From NCBI GenBank assembly GCA_963797475.1, contig CAWCPR010000001.1, forward strand, positions 2,990,500-3,054,499: a stretch of DNA of 64,000 nt, in the 5' to 3' direction. The stretch is from CAWCPR01 sp963797475 (GTDB lineage Bacteria; Chloroflexota; Anaerolineae; Anaerolineales; UBA4823). The position numbers and the translations under genes were made by a program. This document shows, one piece after another, positions 45,820 to 52,404 of the stretch. A model generated the notes under the pieces. The model had not been told where the DNA came from, made no database searches, and saw nothing but the letters and a program-made list of their open reading frames with translations. Within the stretch, counting starts at the first letter, position 1, and each line of letters starts with the position of its first letter.

Positions 45820-46527
45820 ATGATGAAAGATCAACCCCATTATATAGAAAATTTACCCGAAAAAACCAATCGATTTCGTTCGATTCTGTTAGCCTGGGGT
45901 GATAATAATATCCGTTCTTATCCATGGCGTTACGTCGATGACCCCTATCAGGTTATTGTGTCTGAGTTTATGCTGCATCGCACTCAGACGCGCCAAGTTG
46001 TCCCAATTTACGAGCTTTTTATCGGCTTATATCCGACTTTGCAAGAATTCGCTGGCGCAAATCGGGAGGACGTAGAGCAAATTCTTAAGCCACTCGGGCT
46101 TCAGTGGCGTATACAGGGGATGTTGGATGCTCTAGATAATTTCTGGCATAAATATCGTGGTGTTCCAATGGATTATGGTCGATTAATATCCGTTCCCACG
46201 GTTGGACAGTACATCGCCGGAGCTGTTGTGTGTTTTACCTCGAACAAGCCCTTGACCCTGATTGATAGCAATATTGTCCGGGTTGTTGGGCGTGTAATTG
46301 GGCTGGATCTCAGCGGAGAGGCCCGGCGAAAGAAAGTGGTCATCGAGGCTATCACGACTGTAGTGGATCCAGTTAAACCACGAGACTTTTATTATGCCTT
46401 GATCGATTTGGCACACATCATATGCCACCCTCGGAACCCAGACTGTGCAGAATGTCCCTTACTGAACGTTTCATGCCAGTTTGGAATGTCAAACCTTTTT
46501 GGATCTGAAGTTTTAACAACCATCTAA
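45820..46527 (+). CDS. HhH-GPD DNA glycosylase, Mig-like (putative T/G mismatch repair)
   Basis: 235 aa from ATG 45820, one base after the methyltransferase stop. The helix-hairpin-helix-GPD fold is clear: FMLHRTQTRQVVPIY, VPTVGQYIAGAVVCF, TLIDSNIVRVVGR. A C-terminal four-Cys cluster (CHPRNPDCAECPLLNVSC) should bind 4Fe-4S. The catalytic Asp is Asp149. Eighteen residues before it, where EndoIII has Lys and bacterial MutY usually Ser, this protein has Tyr131, as in the thermophile T/G mismatch glycosylase Mig.Mth, which is also encoded beside a C5 methyltransferase. The expected role is repair of T:G mismatches from deaminated 5-methylcytosine, analogous to Vsr. Confidence 0.82.
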   Translation: MMKDQPHYIENLPEKTNRFRSILLAWGDNNIRSYPWRYVDDPYQVIVSEFMLHRTQTRQVVPIYELFIGLYPTLQEFAGANREDVEQILKPLGLQWRIQGMLDALDNFWHKYRGVPMDYGRLISVPTVGQYIAGAVVCFTSNKPLTLIDSNIVRVVGRVIGLDLSGEARRKKVVIEAITTVVDPVKPRDFYYALIDLAHIICHPRNPDCAECPLLNVSCQFGMSNLFGSEVLTTI

Positions 46528-46674
46528 TTCTTTTTAGGATGAATATAAAGGGTTAAATCATTGTAGAAAAGCAGGAAAGGTGGACATCCAGTGTTGATTT
46601 TCCTTCGTTATCACCTCAATGGATGTCGTCGATACCAAGACACGCAGTATTATCACTAAAAAGGAGAACTAAAA

Positions 46675-47007
46675 ATGCCATCCCAATACATCCTACGCAA
46701 GTCAAGCAACGACCAGTACTATTTCAGCCTGACCGCCGCCAACAACGAGAAAATCCTGGCCAGCGAGCAGTACACCTCGAAAAGCGGGGCGCTGAACGGG
46801 ATCCAATCCGTCAAGGAAAACTCGCCCGTCGACGCCCGTTACGAAAAGCTGACCGCCTCGAATGGCCAGTTTTATTTTCGCCTGCGGGCCGCCAACAACC
46901 AGACGATTGGGACCAGCGAGATGTACGGCAGCCAGCAGGCCCGGGACAACGGGATTGAGGCCGTAAAACGGGCCGGGCCAACCGCAGCGCTCAGCGACCA
47001 GGCCTGA
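46675..47007 (+). CDS. YegP-like DUF1508 protein (two repeats)
   Basis: 110 aa from ATG 46675 with AAAGGAGAAC upstream. It has two tandem copies of the DUF1508 motif: YYFSLTAANNEKILASEQYTS and FYFRLRAANNQTIGTSEMYGS, each followed by an A..NGI..VK segment (GALNGIQSVKEN, ARDNGIEAVKRA). Proteins of this type (E. coli YegP) are small dimeric beta-sheet proteins of unknown role, sometimes induced by stress. Complete and of typical length. It lies just outside the defence island, in its own unit with a 147-bp leader region. Confidence 0.9.
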   Translation: MPSQYILRKSSNDQYYFSLTAANNEKILASEQYTSKSGALNGIQSVKENSPVDARYEKLTASNGQFYFRLRAANNQTIGTSEMYGSQQARDNGIEAVKRAGPTAALSDQA

Positions 47008-47114
47008 ATCAGTACATTCAAGCCGCGGCCTGAACGACTTACAATAAATCCCTGAAAAAGCGTCGCTGCCGGGTAAATCCGCCGGTAGTCGGAATCGCGC
47101 CGGCCGGCGCTGAA

Positions 47115-47144
47115 ATTCCCAAAATTTGAGTTATAGTTGGGAAT
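47115..47144. repeat. Inverted repeat, left flank of the ATPase cassette
   Basis: ATTCCCAA, 14-nt spacer, TTGGGAAT, ending at the base before ATG 47145. It shares ATTCCCAAAATTTG in inverted orientation with the element after the gene (48369-48382). Confidence 0.85.
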
Positions 47145-48317
47145 ATGATCCCAAGATTCATTGAAGAAACCGTGTATGAGATGATGAACCGCCTGCATAA
47201 GGCCATCATCGTGTTGGGCGCGCGGCAGGTGGGCAAGACAACCCTGCTGCAAGCCTTGCAAAAGCGCCTGGAGGACCGGGGTGATTCGGTGCGATATCTC
47301 AACTGCGATCTGGAGGAAGAACGGCAGGCAGCCGATACTACTTCCCGAGTTCTGCTAGACCGGCTGACGGCTGGTATGAATGCCATCTTCATCGATGAAA
47401 TCCAGCGTCTGGAAAATCCCGGCCTGACCTTAAAAATCCTGGTAGACCGGTATCCCCAATTGAAAATACTGGTCACCGGTTCGTCTCGTTTCGAGCTCCG
47501 TAATCAGATGATCGAAACCCTGACCGGGCGCTATATCGATTTTCTTTTATATCCCATATCCATGTTAGAGGTCCTTGATTTCGCCGGCGTAGGCCAGGAC
47601 CCGGCCTTACGGAAACCCGGCGCAGATGTGCTGCTGGCGGATATCCTGCGTCACGGGCTGTATCCGGAGGTGTATCTGGAGGCCAATCCGGTCATCAAGC
47701 AAAAGCTGCTGGTTAAGCTTGTCGAAAGCTATCTGTTCAAGGATATCCTGGCTTTTCAGCGGGTGCGTTATTCACAGGGGATCGTCGATTTAGCCCGCGC
47801 CCTGGCTTACCAGATTGGCAATGAAGTCAATGAAAATGAGCTGGCGAACCGGCTTAAGATGGATCGCAAGACGATCTTGAATTATATCGATATCCTGGAA
47901 AAATCCTTCGTGATAACTCGCCTGCCGCCATTCTCGCGTAATCCCCGGCGTGAGATCGGGAAACAGAGCAAAATCTATTTTCTCGATCTCGGCATCCGCA
48001 ATGCCCTGATTGGCGATTTCAATGACCTTTCGCTGCGACCAGACCGGGGAGCTTTATGGGAGAACTTCCTGATCATCGAACGTTATAAGTATTATTTGAA
48101 CCAGGGCCTGCCCGCTCAAGGTCGTTTCTGGCGCGCCTATAGCGGCGCGGAAGTGGATTATATCGAGGAGGGTCGGGCAGGCCAGATGCGCGCTTACGAG
48201 TTCAAATTTGGCAGTTCCGAACTCGGTCGTGGAGCAAATTCATTCACGAGGTCTTATAAGACTGAGGTCCGGTTAATTAACCAGGAAAACTACCTGGATT
48301 TTTTACAGGGTACATGA
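47145..48317 (+). CDS. AAA ATPase with DUF4143 domain
   Basis: 390 aa. N-terminal AAA_14-type ATPase: Walker A LGARQVGKTTLLQ (about 25), Walker B AIFIDEIQRLENPG, sensor ILVTGSSRFEL. Then a winged-helix region (NEVNENELANRLKMDRKTILNYIDIL) and the C-terminal DUF4143 nuclease-like domain (YFLDLGIRNALIGDF, ENFLIIERYKYY, GAEVDYIEE, YEFKFG), with the E..D..K spacing of PD-(D/E)xK folds. These proteins are abundant in Chloroflexota and archaea and have no settled function. The ATG directly follows a TTGGGAAT arm, leaving no room for an RBS, so the flanking repeat may regulate it or translation is leaderless. Confidence 0.88.
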   Translation: MIPRFIEETVYEMMNRLHKAIIVLGARQVGKTTLLQALQKRLEDRGDSVRYLNCDLEEERQAADTTSRVLLDRLTAGMNAIFIDEIQRLENPGLTLKILVDRYPQLKILVTGSSRFELRNQMIETLTGRYIDFLLYPISMLEVLDFAGVGQDPALRKPGADVLLADILRHGLYPEVYLEANPVIKQKLLVKLVESYLFKDILAFQRVRYSQGIVDLARALAYQIGNEVNENELANRLKMDRKTILNYIDILEKSFVITRLPPFSRNPRREIGKQSKIYFLDLGIRNALIGDFNDLSLRPDRGALWENFLIIERYKYYLNQGLPAQGRFWRAYSGAEVDYIEEGRAGQMRAYEFKFGSSELGRGANSFTRSYKTEVRLINQENYLDFLQGT

Positions 48318-48352
48318 GGACGAGCCTAAGGGTAAACCCAGCGGGTGGTTGA

Positions 48353-48382
48353 ATTCCCAATATTGGTGCAAATTTTGGGAAT
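48353..48382. repeat. Inverted repeat, right flank of the ATPase cassette
   Basis: ATTCCCAA (48353-48360), 14-nt spacer, TTGGGAAT (48375-48382). Same arms and spacer length as the left element. Its reverse complement begins with the same 14 bases as the left element. Confidence 0.85.
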
Positions 48383-48406
48383 TAAACCCCATAATTCATC
48401 GGATAC

Positions 48407-48538
48407 CTACCTCTTCACCACCGGCAAGAAAATCACCTGCGGCGCCAGCTCGTAAGCGCCGATGTCGCAGGCCGGCGAGCCGTCCAGGTTTCCATCCTGC
48501 GCTCCGGCCGTCAATGGCTGAAGGCGCATCCAGCGCAG
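48407..48538 (-). pseudogene. C-terminal remnant of a secreted parallel beta-helix protein
   Basis: About 43 codons ending LQPLTAGAQDGNLDGSPACD then IGAYELAP and VIFLPVVKR, stop at 48407. 'ACDIGAYEL' is the hallmark C-terminus of choice-of-anchor beta-helix exoproteins in Chloroflexota, and the last residues are the LP-type tail. Upstream sequence in this frame is unrelated (dispersed repeat, then the neighbouring PQQ gene), so only the 3' end survives. Confidence 0.6.
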
Positions 48539-48610
48539 GGGAACTAAGGCAGGCGCACGATCGTCCCCCTTCCTTATTAATAGGGCCACGCCGATCAAAA
48601 GTGGCATAAA

Positions 48611-48702
48611 ATGATGAAGAATGGCGTAGCCGCAACTCTCCATCATAGTGCGTGGTGCGCCGACCACTGGCCTGCGGCCAGGGGCGAAGCGCCCAACACT
48701 TT
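48611..48702 (-). repeat. Dispersed ~100-bp multi-hairpin repeat, copy 3
   Basis: Minus-strand copy with GTGTTGGGCGC, CCCCTGGCCGCAGGCCAGTG and GATGGAGAGTTGCGGCTACG. Lies directly 3' of the PQQ-propeller gene, in direct orientation with copy 4 on the other side. Confidence 0.8.
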
Positions 48703-48714
48703 CAGGACGAGGCT

Positions 48715-50415
48715 TTAGCCTCGTCCCAACTGGGGCAGATACAAACGGAACGGCCAGGGATCCGGGGTAGCGTTTGGCGTTGTCGTAAGGGTTGGCGTGG
48801 CTGCCGGCGGGATCGTCGCCGTCGGCGTGCGAGTCGGGGTTGCAGTGGCGAAGGGCGCGCCCGTGACCGTTGGAGTCGCCGTGCGGGAAGGCGTGGGGGT
48901 GGAAAGCGTCCCGCCCAGGGCGTACACGGTGAGGTGGGCGTTTTCGTCGGTGATGTACAGCGCCCCGTTGGCCACGATCGGGCTCTCCCAGTGGATCCCG
49001 CCAATCTGGGCGTCCGACCAGAGCTCGTGCCCGCTGAGCGGGTCCAAGGCGCGCACGCGCCCGGACGTGGCGTAGAAAAGCACGCCGTTTGCCAGGATTG
49101 GCGACGTGCCGCCAACACCGTCCTGCCATTCGGGAGAGAGGCCGGGCGTGCCGTCGCCGGCAATCGCCAGCCTCAGCCCGGAAATCCCCTTACCGTTGGC
49201 GACGAAGACCCAGGTCGTACCGTCTGCGGGGTTCACCCAGACCGCCGGCGCGGTCAAAACCTCGCCGCCCTGCGGGACGGCGATGACCGTACCCACCTCG
49301 CCGCCGGTATGGCCCGGCCCGCCCTGGCCGCTGAGATTATCCAGGTCGAGCAGGCGCAGCTTGGCGTCCTTACCCGATTGCAGCCCCAGGTGCTGGACGG
49401 CGCTGGTGACCGGCGCGGGCAGCAGGGCCGGCGCGGTGCTGCCCAGGTCCAGGTCGGCGTCTTGCAGGTGTTGGAAATCGGTGGGGGTGAAGCTGTCCAA
49501 CGGGTCGCCGCCGGCGCCCGTCCCGTCCGGGTGCAGCGCAAAGACCGTATCCCCCCAGTAATGGCTGGCGGGGACGAAGTCCCCGTTGCCGGTCGCCATG
49601 AAGATCTTGTCCAGGGCGGGGTCGTACACCACGGCTGCCCGCGCCCAAATGGCGCTCTGCACCGCCGGGCAGTCCGGGGAGCCGGGCTGCTCGACGAAAT
49701 GCACGGCCTGGTCGCTGCAAGCCGCGTTGAAGACCGTCTGCGCCCCGCTGGAGAGATCGATGGCGGTGATATGGCCCTGGTAGTCGCCCGCGTCGCCCGG
49801 ATAGCCGCCGTTGGCTGCGTACAGGTAGCTCTTGCCGTTCTGGGCGGCGGCGATGGTCACAGGCGGCGAGCCTTTCTCGTCGAAGGCCTTCAAGGTCGTT
49901 AACTGCGGCCAGCCGCCGCTGGTGATCTCCATCCCGTCGCCAACCTGGTATTTGTGCACGAAGCCGTCCAGCCCGTAGCTGTAAACGTACTGGCGGTTGG
50001 GGTCGATGGCCGGCGAGGAAGTGGTAAAGCACACGGATGCGCCGTTGTTGATGCGGCAGCTCCCGGCCGGGTTTTGGCGGCTCCAGGCCACCCCGCCCGT
50101 CTGGGTATCGATGGCGGCGATCGTGCCGCCCTTGGTGGTGACGAAAATCAGGTTCTTGACGCCATCCGGCGTGCTGACCGAGCTCAGGTAGGCCGGCGCG
50201 CCGTCGGCCACGCCCGGCAGGGATACCTGGTAGACCCTTTCAAGCTGCGCGACGTTATCGCCGCTGATCAAGGTCTCCAGGGTGTTGTTGCCGCTGTGTT
50301 GGGGATCGCCGTTGAACTGAAGCCAATCGTAAAGGGAAGTTTTGCTGGCCGAGACTGATAACCCCAGCACGATGCTGCTGATGAGCGCCCAAATGAATAA
50401 CGTTTTCTTGAACAT
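48715..50415 (-). CDS. Secreted PQQ-like beta-propeller protein with Thr/Pro linker and LP-type tail
   Basis: 566 aa from ATG 50415 (signal peptide KKTLFIWALISSIVLGLSVSA). The body is an eight-bladed pyrroloquinoline-quinone-like propeller: WLQFNGDPQHSGNN, IAAIDTQTGGVAWS, DPNRQYVYSYGLDG, VRALDPLSGHELWS, LYITDENAHLTVYALGG. It resembles quinoprotein dehydrogenase and BamB blades but shows no clear catalytic Asp/calcium set, so binding or scaffold function is as likely as enzymatic. A low-complexity TPTPTR-rich linker (about 500-550) spaces it from the terminal PWPFRLYLPQLGRG, an Anaerolineae-style anchoring tail. The gene is bracketed by two direct copies of the dispersed repeat. Confidence 0.85.
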   Translation of the reverse strand: MFKKTLFIWALISSIVLGLSVSASKTSLYDWLQFNGDPQHSGNNTLETLISGDNVAQLERVYQVSLPGVADGAPAYLSSVSTPDGVKNLIFVTTKGGTIAAIDTQTGGVAWSRQNPAGSCRINNGASVCFTTSSPAIDPNRQYVYSYGLDGFVHKYQVGDGMEITSGGWPQLTTLKAFDEKGSPPVTIAAAQNGKSYLYAANGGYPGDAGDYQGHITAIDLSSGAQTVFNAACSDQAVHFVEQPGSPDCPAVQSAIWARAAVVYDPALDKIFMATGNGDFVPASHYWGDTVFALHPDGTGAGGDPLDSFTPTDFQHLQDADLDLGSTAPALLPAPVTSAVQHLGLQSGKDAKLRLLDLDNLSGQGGPGHTGGEVGTVIAVPQGGEVLTAPAVWVNPADGTTWVFVANGKGISGLRLAIAGDGTPGLSPEWQDGVGGTSPILANGVLFYATSGRVRALDPLSGHELWSDAQIGGIHWESPIVANGALYITDENAHLTVYALGGTLSTPTPSRTATPTVTGAPFATATPTRTPTATIPPAATPTLTTTPNATPDPWPFRLYLPQLGRG

Positions 50416-50433
50416 TGCATTTTCCCCTATCTT

Positions 50434-50535
50434 GGTGAATCTCTGGAGATTGCGGCGTATCCGCAACTCTCCATCATTTTGTGTGGGGCGCCGACCACTG
50501 GCCTGCGGCCAGGGGCAAAGCGCCCAACACTTTCT
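50434..50535 (-). repeat. Dispersed ~100-bp multi-hairpin repeat, copy 4
   Basis: Minus-strand copy ending CAATCTCCAGAGATTCACCA about 18 bases before the PQQ-gene start. The best-preserved copy: GTGTTGGGCGCTTTGCCCCT, GGCCGCAGGCC and TTGCGGATACGCCGCAA hairpins. Confidence 0.82.
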
Positions 50536-50652
50536 AAACGGGTTAGGACCAGTCCTTTCATTATAATATGGTTTGAAGGCGGGCTTGCCGCCTCAGTTTA
50601 GCGTCCTGTGACTTGGGGGATTTCACCCTATTCTGCTCGAAGGAGGAACTCT

Positions 50653-51600
50653 ATGCCTAGCAACCCGTACCCGGTATTATTTCAGCGCCGCCCGGAGAAC
50701 CCGATCCTGACGGCGGCGGATTGGCCTTACCCGGCCCACAGCGTGTTCAACCCTGGGGCGGCGCGCCTTCCGGACGGTACGACGCTGCTGCTCTGCCGGG
50801 TCGAGGCGCGAACCGGCATCTCGCACCTGTGCGCCGCCCGCTCGGCCAACGGCCTGGATGGCTGGCAGATCGATGCGCAGCCCACCTTGCCACCCGACCC
50901 TGAAAAACACCCGCAGGAGCTGTGGGGCGTTGAGGACCCGCGCATCACTTACGTGCCCGAATTGGAAAAGTACGCCATCGCCTACACGTCTTATGCGCCC
51001 GGCGGGCCGGGCGTTTCGCTGGCCCTTACCAGGGATTTTCGCACGTTTGAGCGCCTCGGCGTGGTGATGCCGCCGGAGGATAAAGACGCCGCTCTGCTGC
51101 CGCGCCGGTTTAACGGCCGTTGGGCCTTGATCCACCGTCCGGTCGGGCCCACGAGCGCCCACATCTGGATTTCTTTTTCGCCCGACCTGCGCCATTGGGG
51201 GGATCATAAGATCATGCTGGCGGCGCGCAGCGGAGCCTGGTGGGATGCGAACAAGATCGGCCTTTCGCCGCCGCCCATCGAAACGTCCGAGGGCTGGCTG
51301 GTGATCTATCACGGCGTACGCCAGGCGGGGGGCGGCAGCCTCTACCGCTTAGGCCTGGCGCTGTTCGATTTGGAGCAGCCCGAGCGCTGCCGGATGCGCG
51401 GCGAACCCTGGATTTTTGGCCCGGAAACCCCGTATGAGCGCCAGGGGGATGTGCCCAACGCGGTTTTTCCCTGCGGCTGCACGACCGGGGAGGACGGCGA
51501 TACGCTCAATCTCTACTACGGCGCCGCCGACGCCTGCATCGCCCGGGCCACAGGCAGCATCAACGCCCTGCTGGATTGGCTCAAGCATAACGGGCGATAA
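50653..51600 (+). CDS. GH130-family glycoside phosphorylase/hydrolase
   Basis: 315 aa from ATG 50653 with AGGAGG seven bases upstream. Five-bladed beta-propeller of GH130: RRPENPILTAADWP, NPGAARLPDGTTLLLCRVE, ELWGVEDPRIT (acid-containing hallmark), DKDAALLPRRFNGRWALIHR, WWDANKIGLSPPPIETSEGW, LVIYHGVRQ, YYGAADACIARATGS. Family members phosphorolyse or hydrolyse beta-mannosides (mannosylglucose, mannooligosaccharides). The Asp of VEDPR supports an active enzyme, but the subfamily (phosphorylase or hydrolase) cannot be decided by eye. No signal peptide, so it acts on imported sugar. It has no transporter neighbours here. Confidence 0.88.
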   Translation: MPSNPYPVLFQRRPENPILTAADWPYPAHSVFNPGAARLPDGTTLLLCRVEARTGISHLCAARSANGLDGWQIDAQPTLPPDPEKHPQELWGVEDPRITYVPELEKYAIAYTSYAPGGPGVSLALTRDFRTFERLGVVMPPEDKDAALLPRRFNGRWALIHRPVGPTSAHIWISFSPDLRHWGDHKIMLAARSGAWWDANKIGLSPPPIETSEGWLVIYHGVRQAGGGSLYRLGLALFDLEQPERCRMRGEPWIFGPETPYERQGDVPNAVFPCGCTTGEDGDTLNLYYGAADACIARATGSINALLDWLKHNGR

Positions 51601-51708
51601 GCCGCTTCTGCAGGGTTAGATTGTCATTATCACCGTGGCAGGCAGCGCAGTTCTGGGCATAAAGCGCTCCAGCCGAAAAATAGTTGCTTTAGCGGGCCGA
51701 TAAAGCGG

Positions 51709-51714
51709 TATAAT
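51709..51714 (+). promoter_or_regulatory. Candidate -10 box of the toxin-antitoxin operon
   Basis: TATAAT 40 bp before the antitoxin start, with TTGCTT 19 bp upstream as a weak -35. Spacing is longer than ideal. Confidence 0.4.
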
Positions 51715-51753
51715 TATCTTACGAATTCTTCATCGATCAGAAAGGGTAAAATA

Positions 51754-51963
51754 ATGGACACGGTAACGATTTCTTCCAAATACCAGATGGTCATCCCGCG
51801 TGCTATTCGAGAAAAATGGGATATCAAACCGGGCCAAAAAGTACGGCTTATCGTGCATGGCAACCACCTCGAAGTCATTCCGGTGCGTGACATCAAAGAA
51901 GCACGAGGCTTTCTGAAGGGCATGAGCAGCGAAATCGAGCGTGACGAGGAAGATCGCGTATGA
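51754..51963 (+). CDS. AbrB/MazE-type antitoxin
   Basis: 69 aa. The N-terminal 45 residues form the swapped-hairpin AbrB DNA-binding domain: VTISSKYQMVIPRAIREKWD, IKPGQKVRLIVHGNHLEVIPV. The C-terminal acidic tail (SSEIERDEEDR) is the usual toxin-binding segment. It represses its own promoter and neutralises the downstream PIN toxin. AAAGGGTAAAAT precedes ATG 51754. The stop overlaps the toxin start (ATGA, 51960-51963), so the two are translationally coupled and made in fixed ratio. Confidence 0.9.
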   Translation: MDTVTISSKYQMVIPRAIREKWDIKPGQKVRLIVHGNHLEVIPVRDIKEARGFLKGMSSEIERDEEDRV

Positions 51964-52337
51964 ACGTGGTCGATTCGTCAGGCTGGCTCGAATATTTCAT
52001 CGATGGCGGCAATGCGAACTTTTTTGCGCCGGCGATCGAAAATAGCGAAGAGGTGCTCGTACCGACCATCAGCCTTTTCGAAGTTTATAAACGTGTCCTG
52101 ATAGAAAAAAACAGGGAGGATGCCCTGGAAGCTATCGCGCTGATGAGAAATGGACAGGTAGTCGATTTAGACGATAATCTGGCAATAGTGGCCGCCGAAC
52201 TCTCCTATGAGCTGAAACTGCCCATGGCGGACAGCATCATCCTTGCCACTGCGTCCACTTATGATGCCACATTATGGACGCAGGATGCACACTTCGCAGG
52301 GTTAGCAGGGGTGCAGTACATCGCTAAAACGGCGTGA
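51960..52337 (+). CDS. vapC: VapC-like PIN-domain toxin
   Basis: 125 aa. PIN ribonuclease with expected acidic residues: Asp4 (NVVDSSGWLEYF), a Glu in ISLFEVYKRVL, Asp in LPMADSIILATA, and Asp in WTQDAHFAGL. The Mg-dependent active site looks complete. VapC toxins cleave tRNA or rRNA and stop translation when the antitoxin is degraded. Length and pairing with an AbrB-fold antitoxin are typical. Stand-alone operon. The exact RNA target cannot be inferred. Confidence 0.92.
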   Translation: MNVVDSSGWLEYFIDGGNANFFAPAIENSEEVLVPTISLFEVYKRVLIEKNREDALEAIALMRNGQVVDLDDNLAIVAAELSYELKLPMADSIILATASTYDATLWTQDAHFAGLAGVQYIAKTA

Positions 52338-52404
52338 TATGAATTCCGGCTTTCATGGGTCCGGCTGATTTGTAGAACGAAAGGGGGTTCTTCCGGGCGC
52401 GGGA

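Larger units (their letters stand above)
47115..48382. mobile_element. Possible mobile cassette: ATPase gene bounded by 14-bp inverted repeats
   Basis: A single ATPase gene with its start and stop within a few dozen bases of two matching elements. The outer 14 bp (47115-47128) are exactly inverted at 48369-48382, and each end is itself a TTCCCAA/TTGGGAA hairpin with 14-nt spacing. No transposase is present. A non-autonomous or target-site-specific cassette, or paired operators, are the two readings. Confidence 0.45.

Noticed and set aside
45820..46527. MutY adenine glycosylase
   Set aside because: Tyr rather than Ser at the diagnostic position, no C-terminal 8-oxoG recognition domain, and pairing with a C5 methyltransferase favour a Mig-type enzyme.
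48652..49902. 416-aa + frame opposite the PQQ-propeller gene
   Set aside because: Antisense shadow; the minus frame has a signal peptide, propeller blades and a C-terminal tail.
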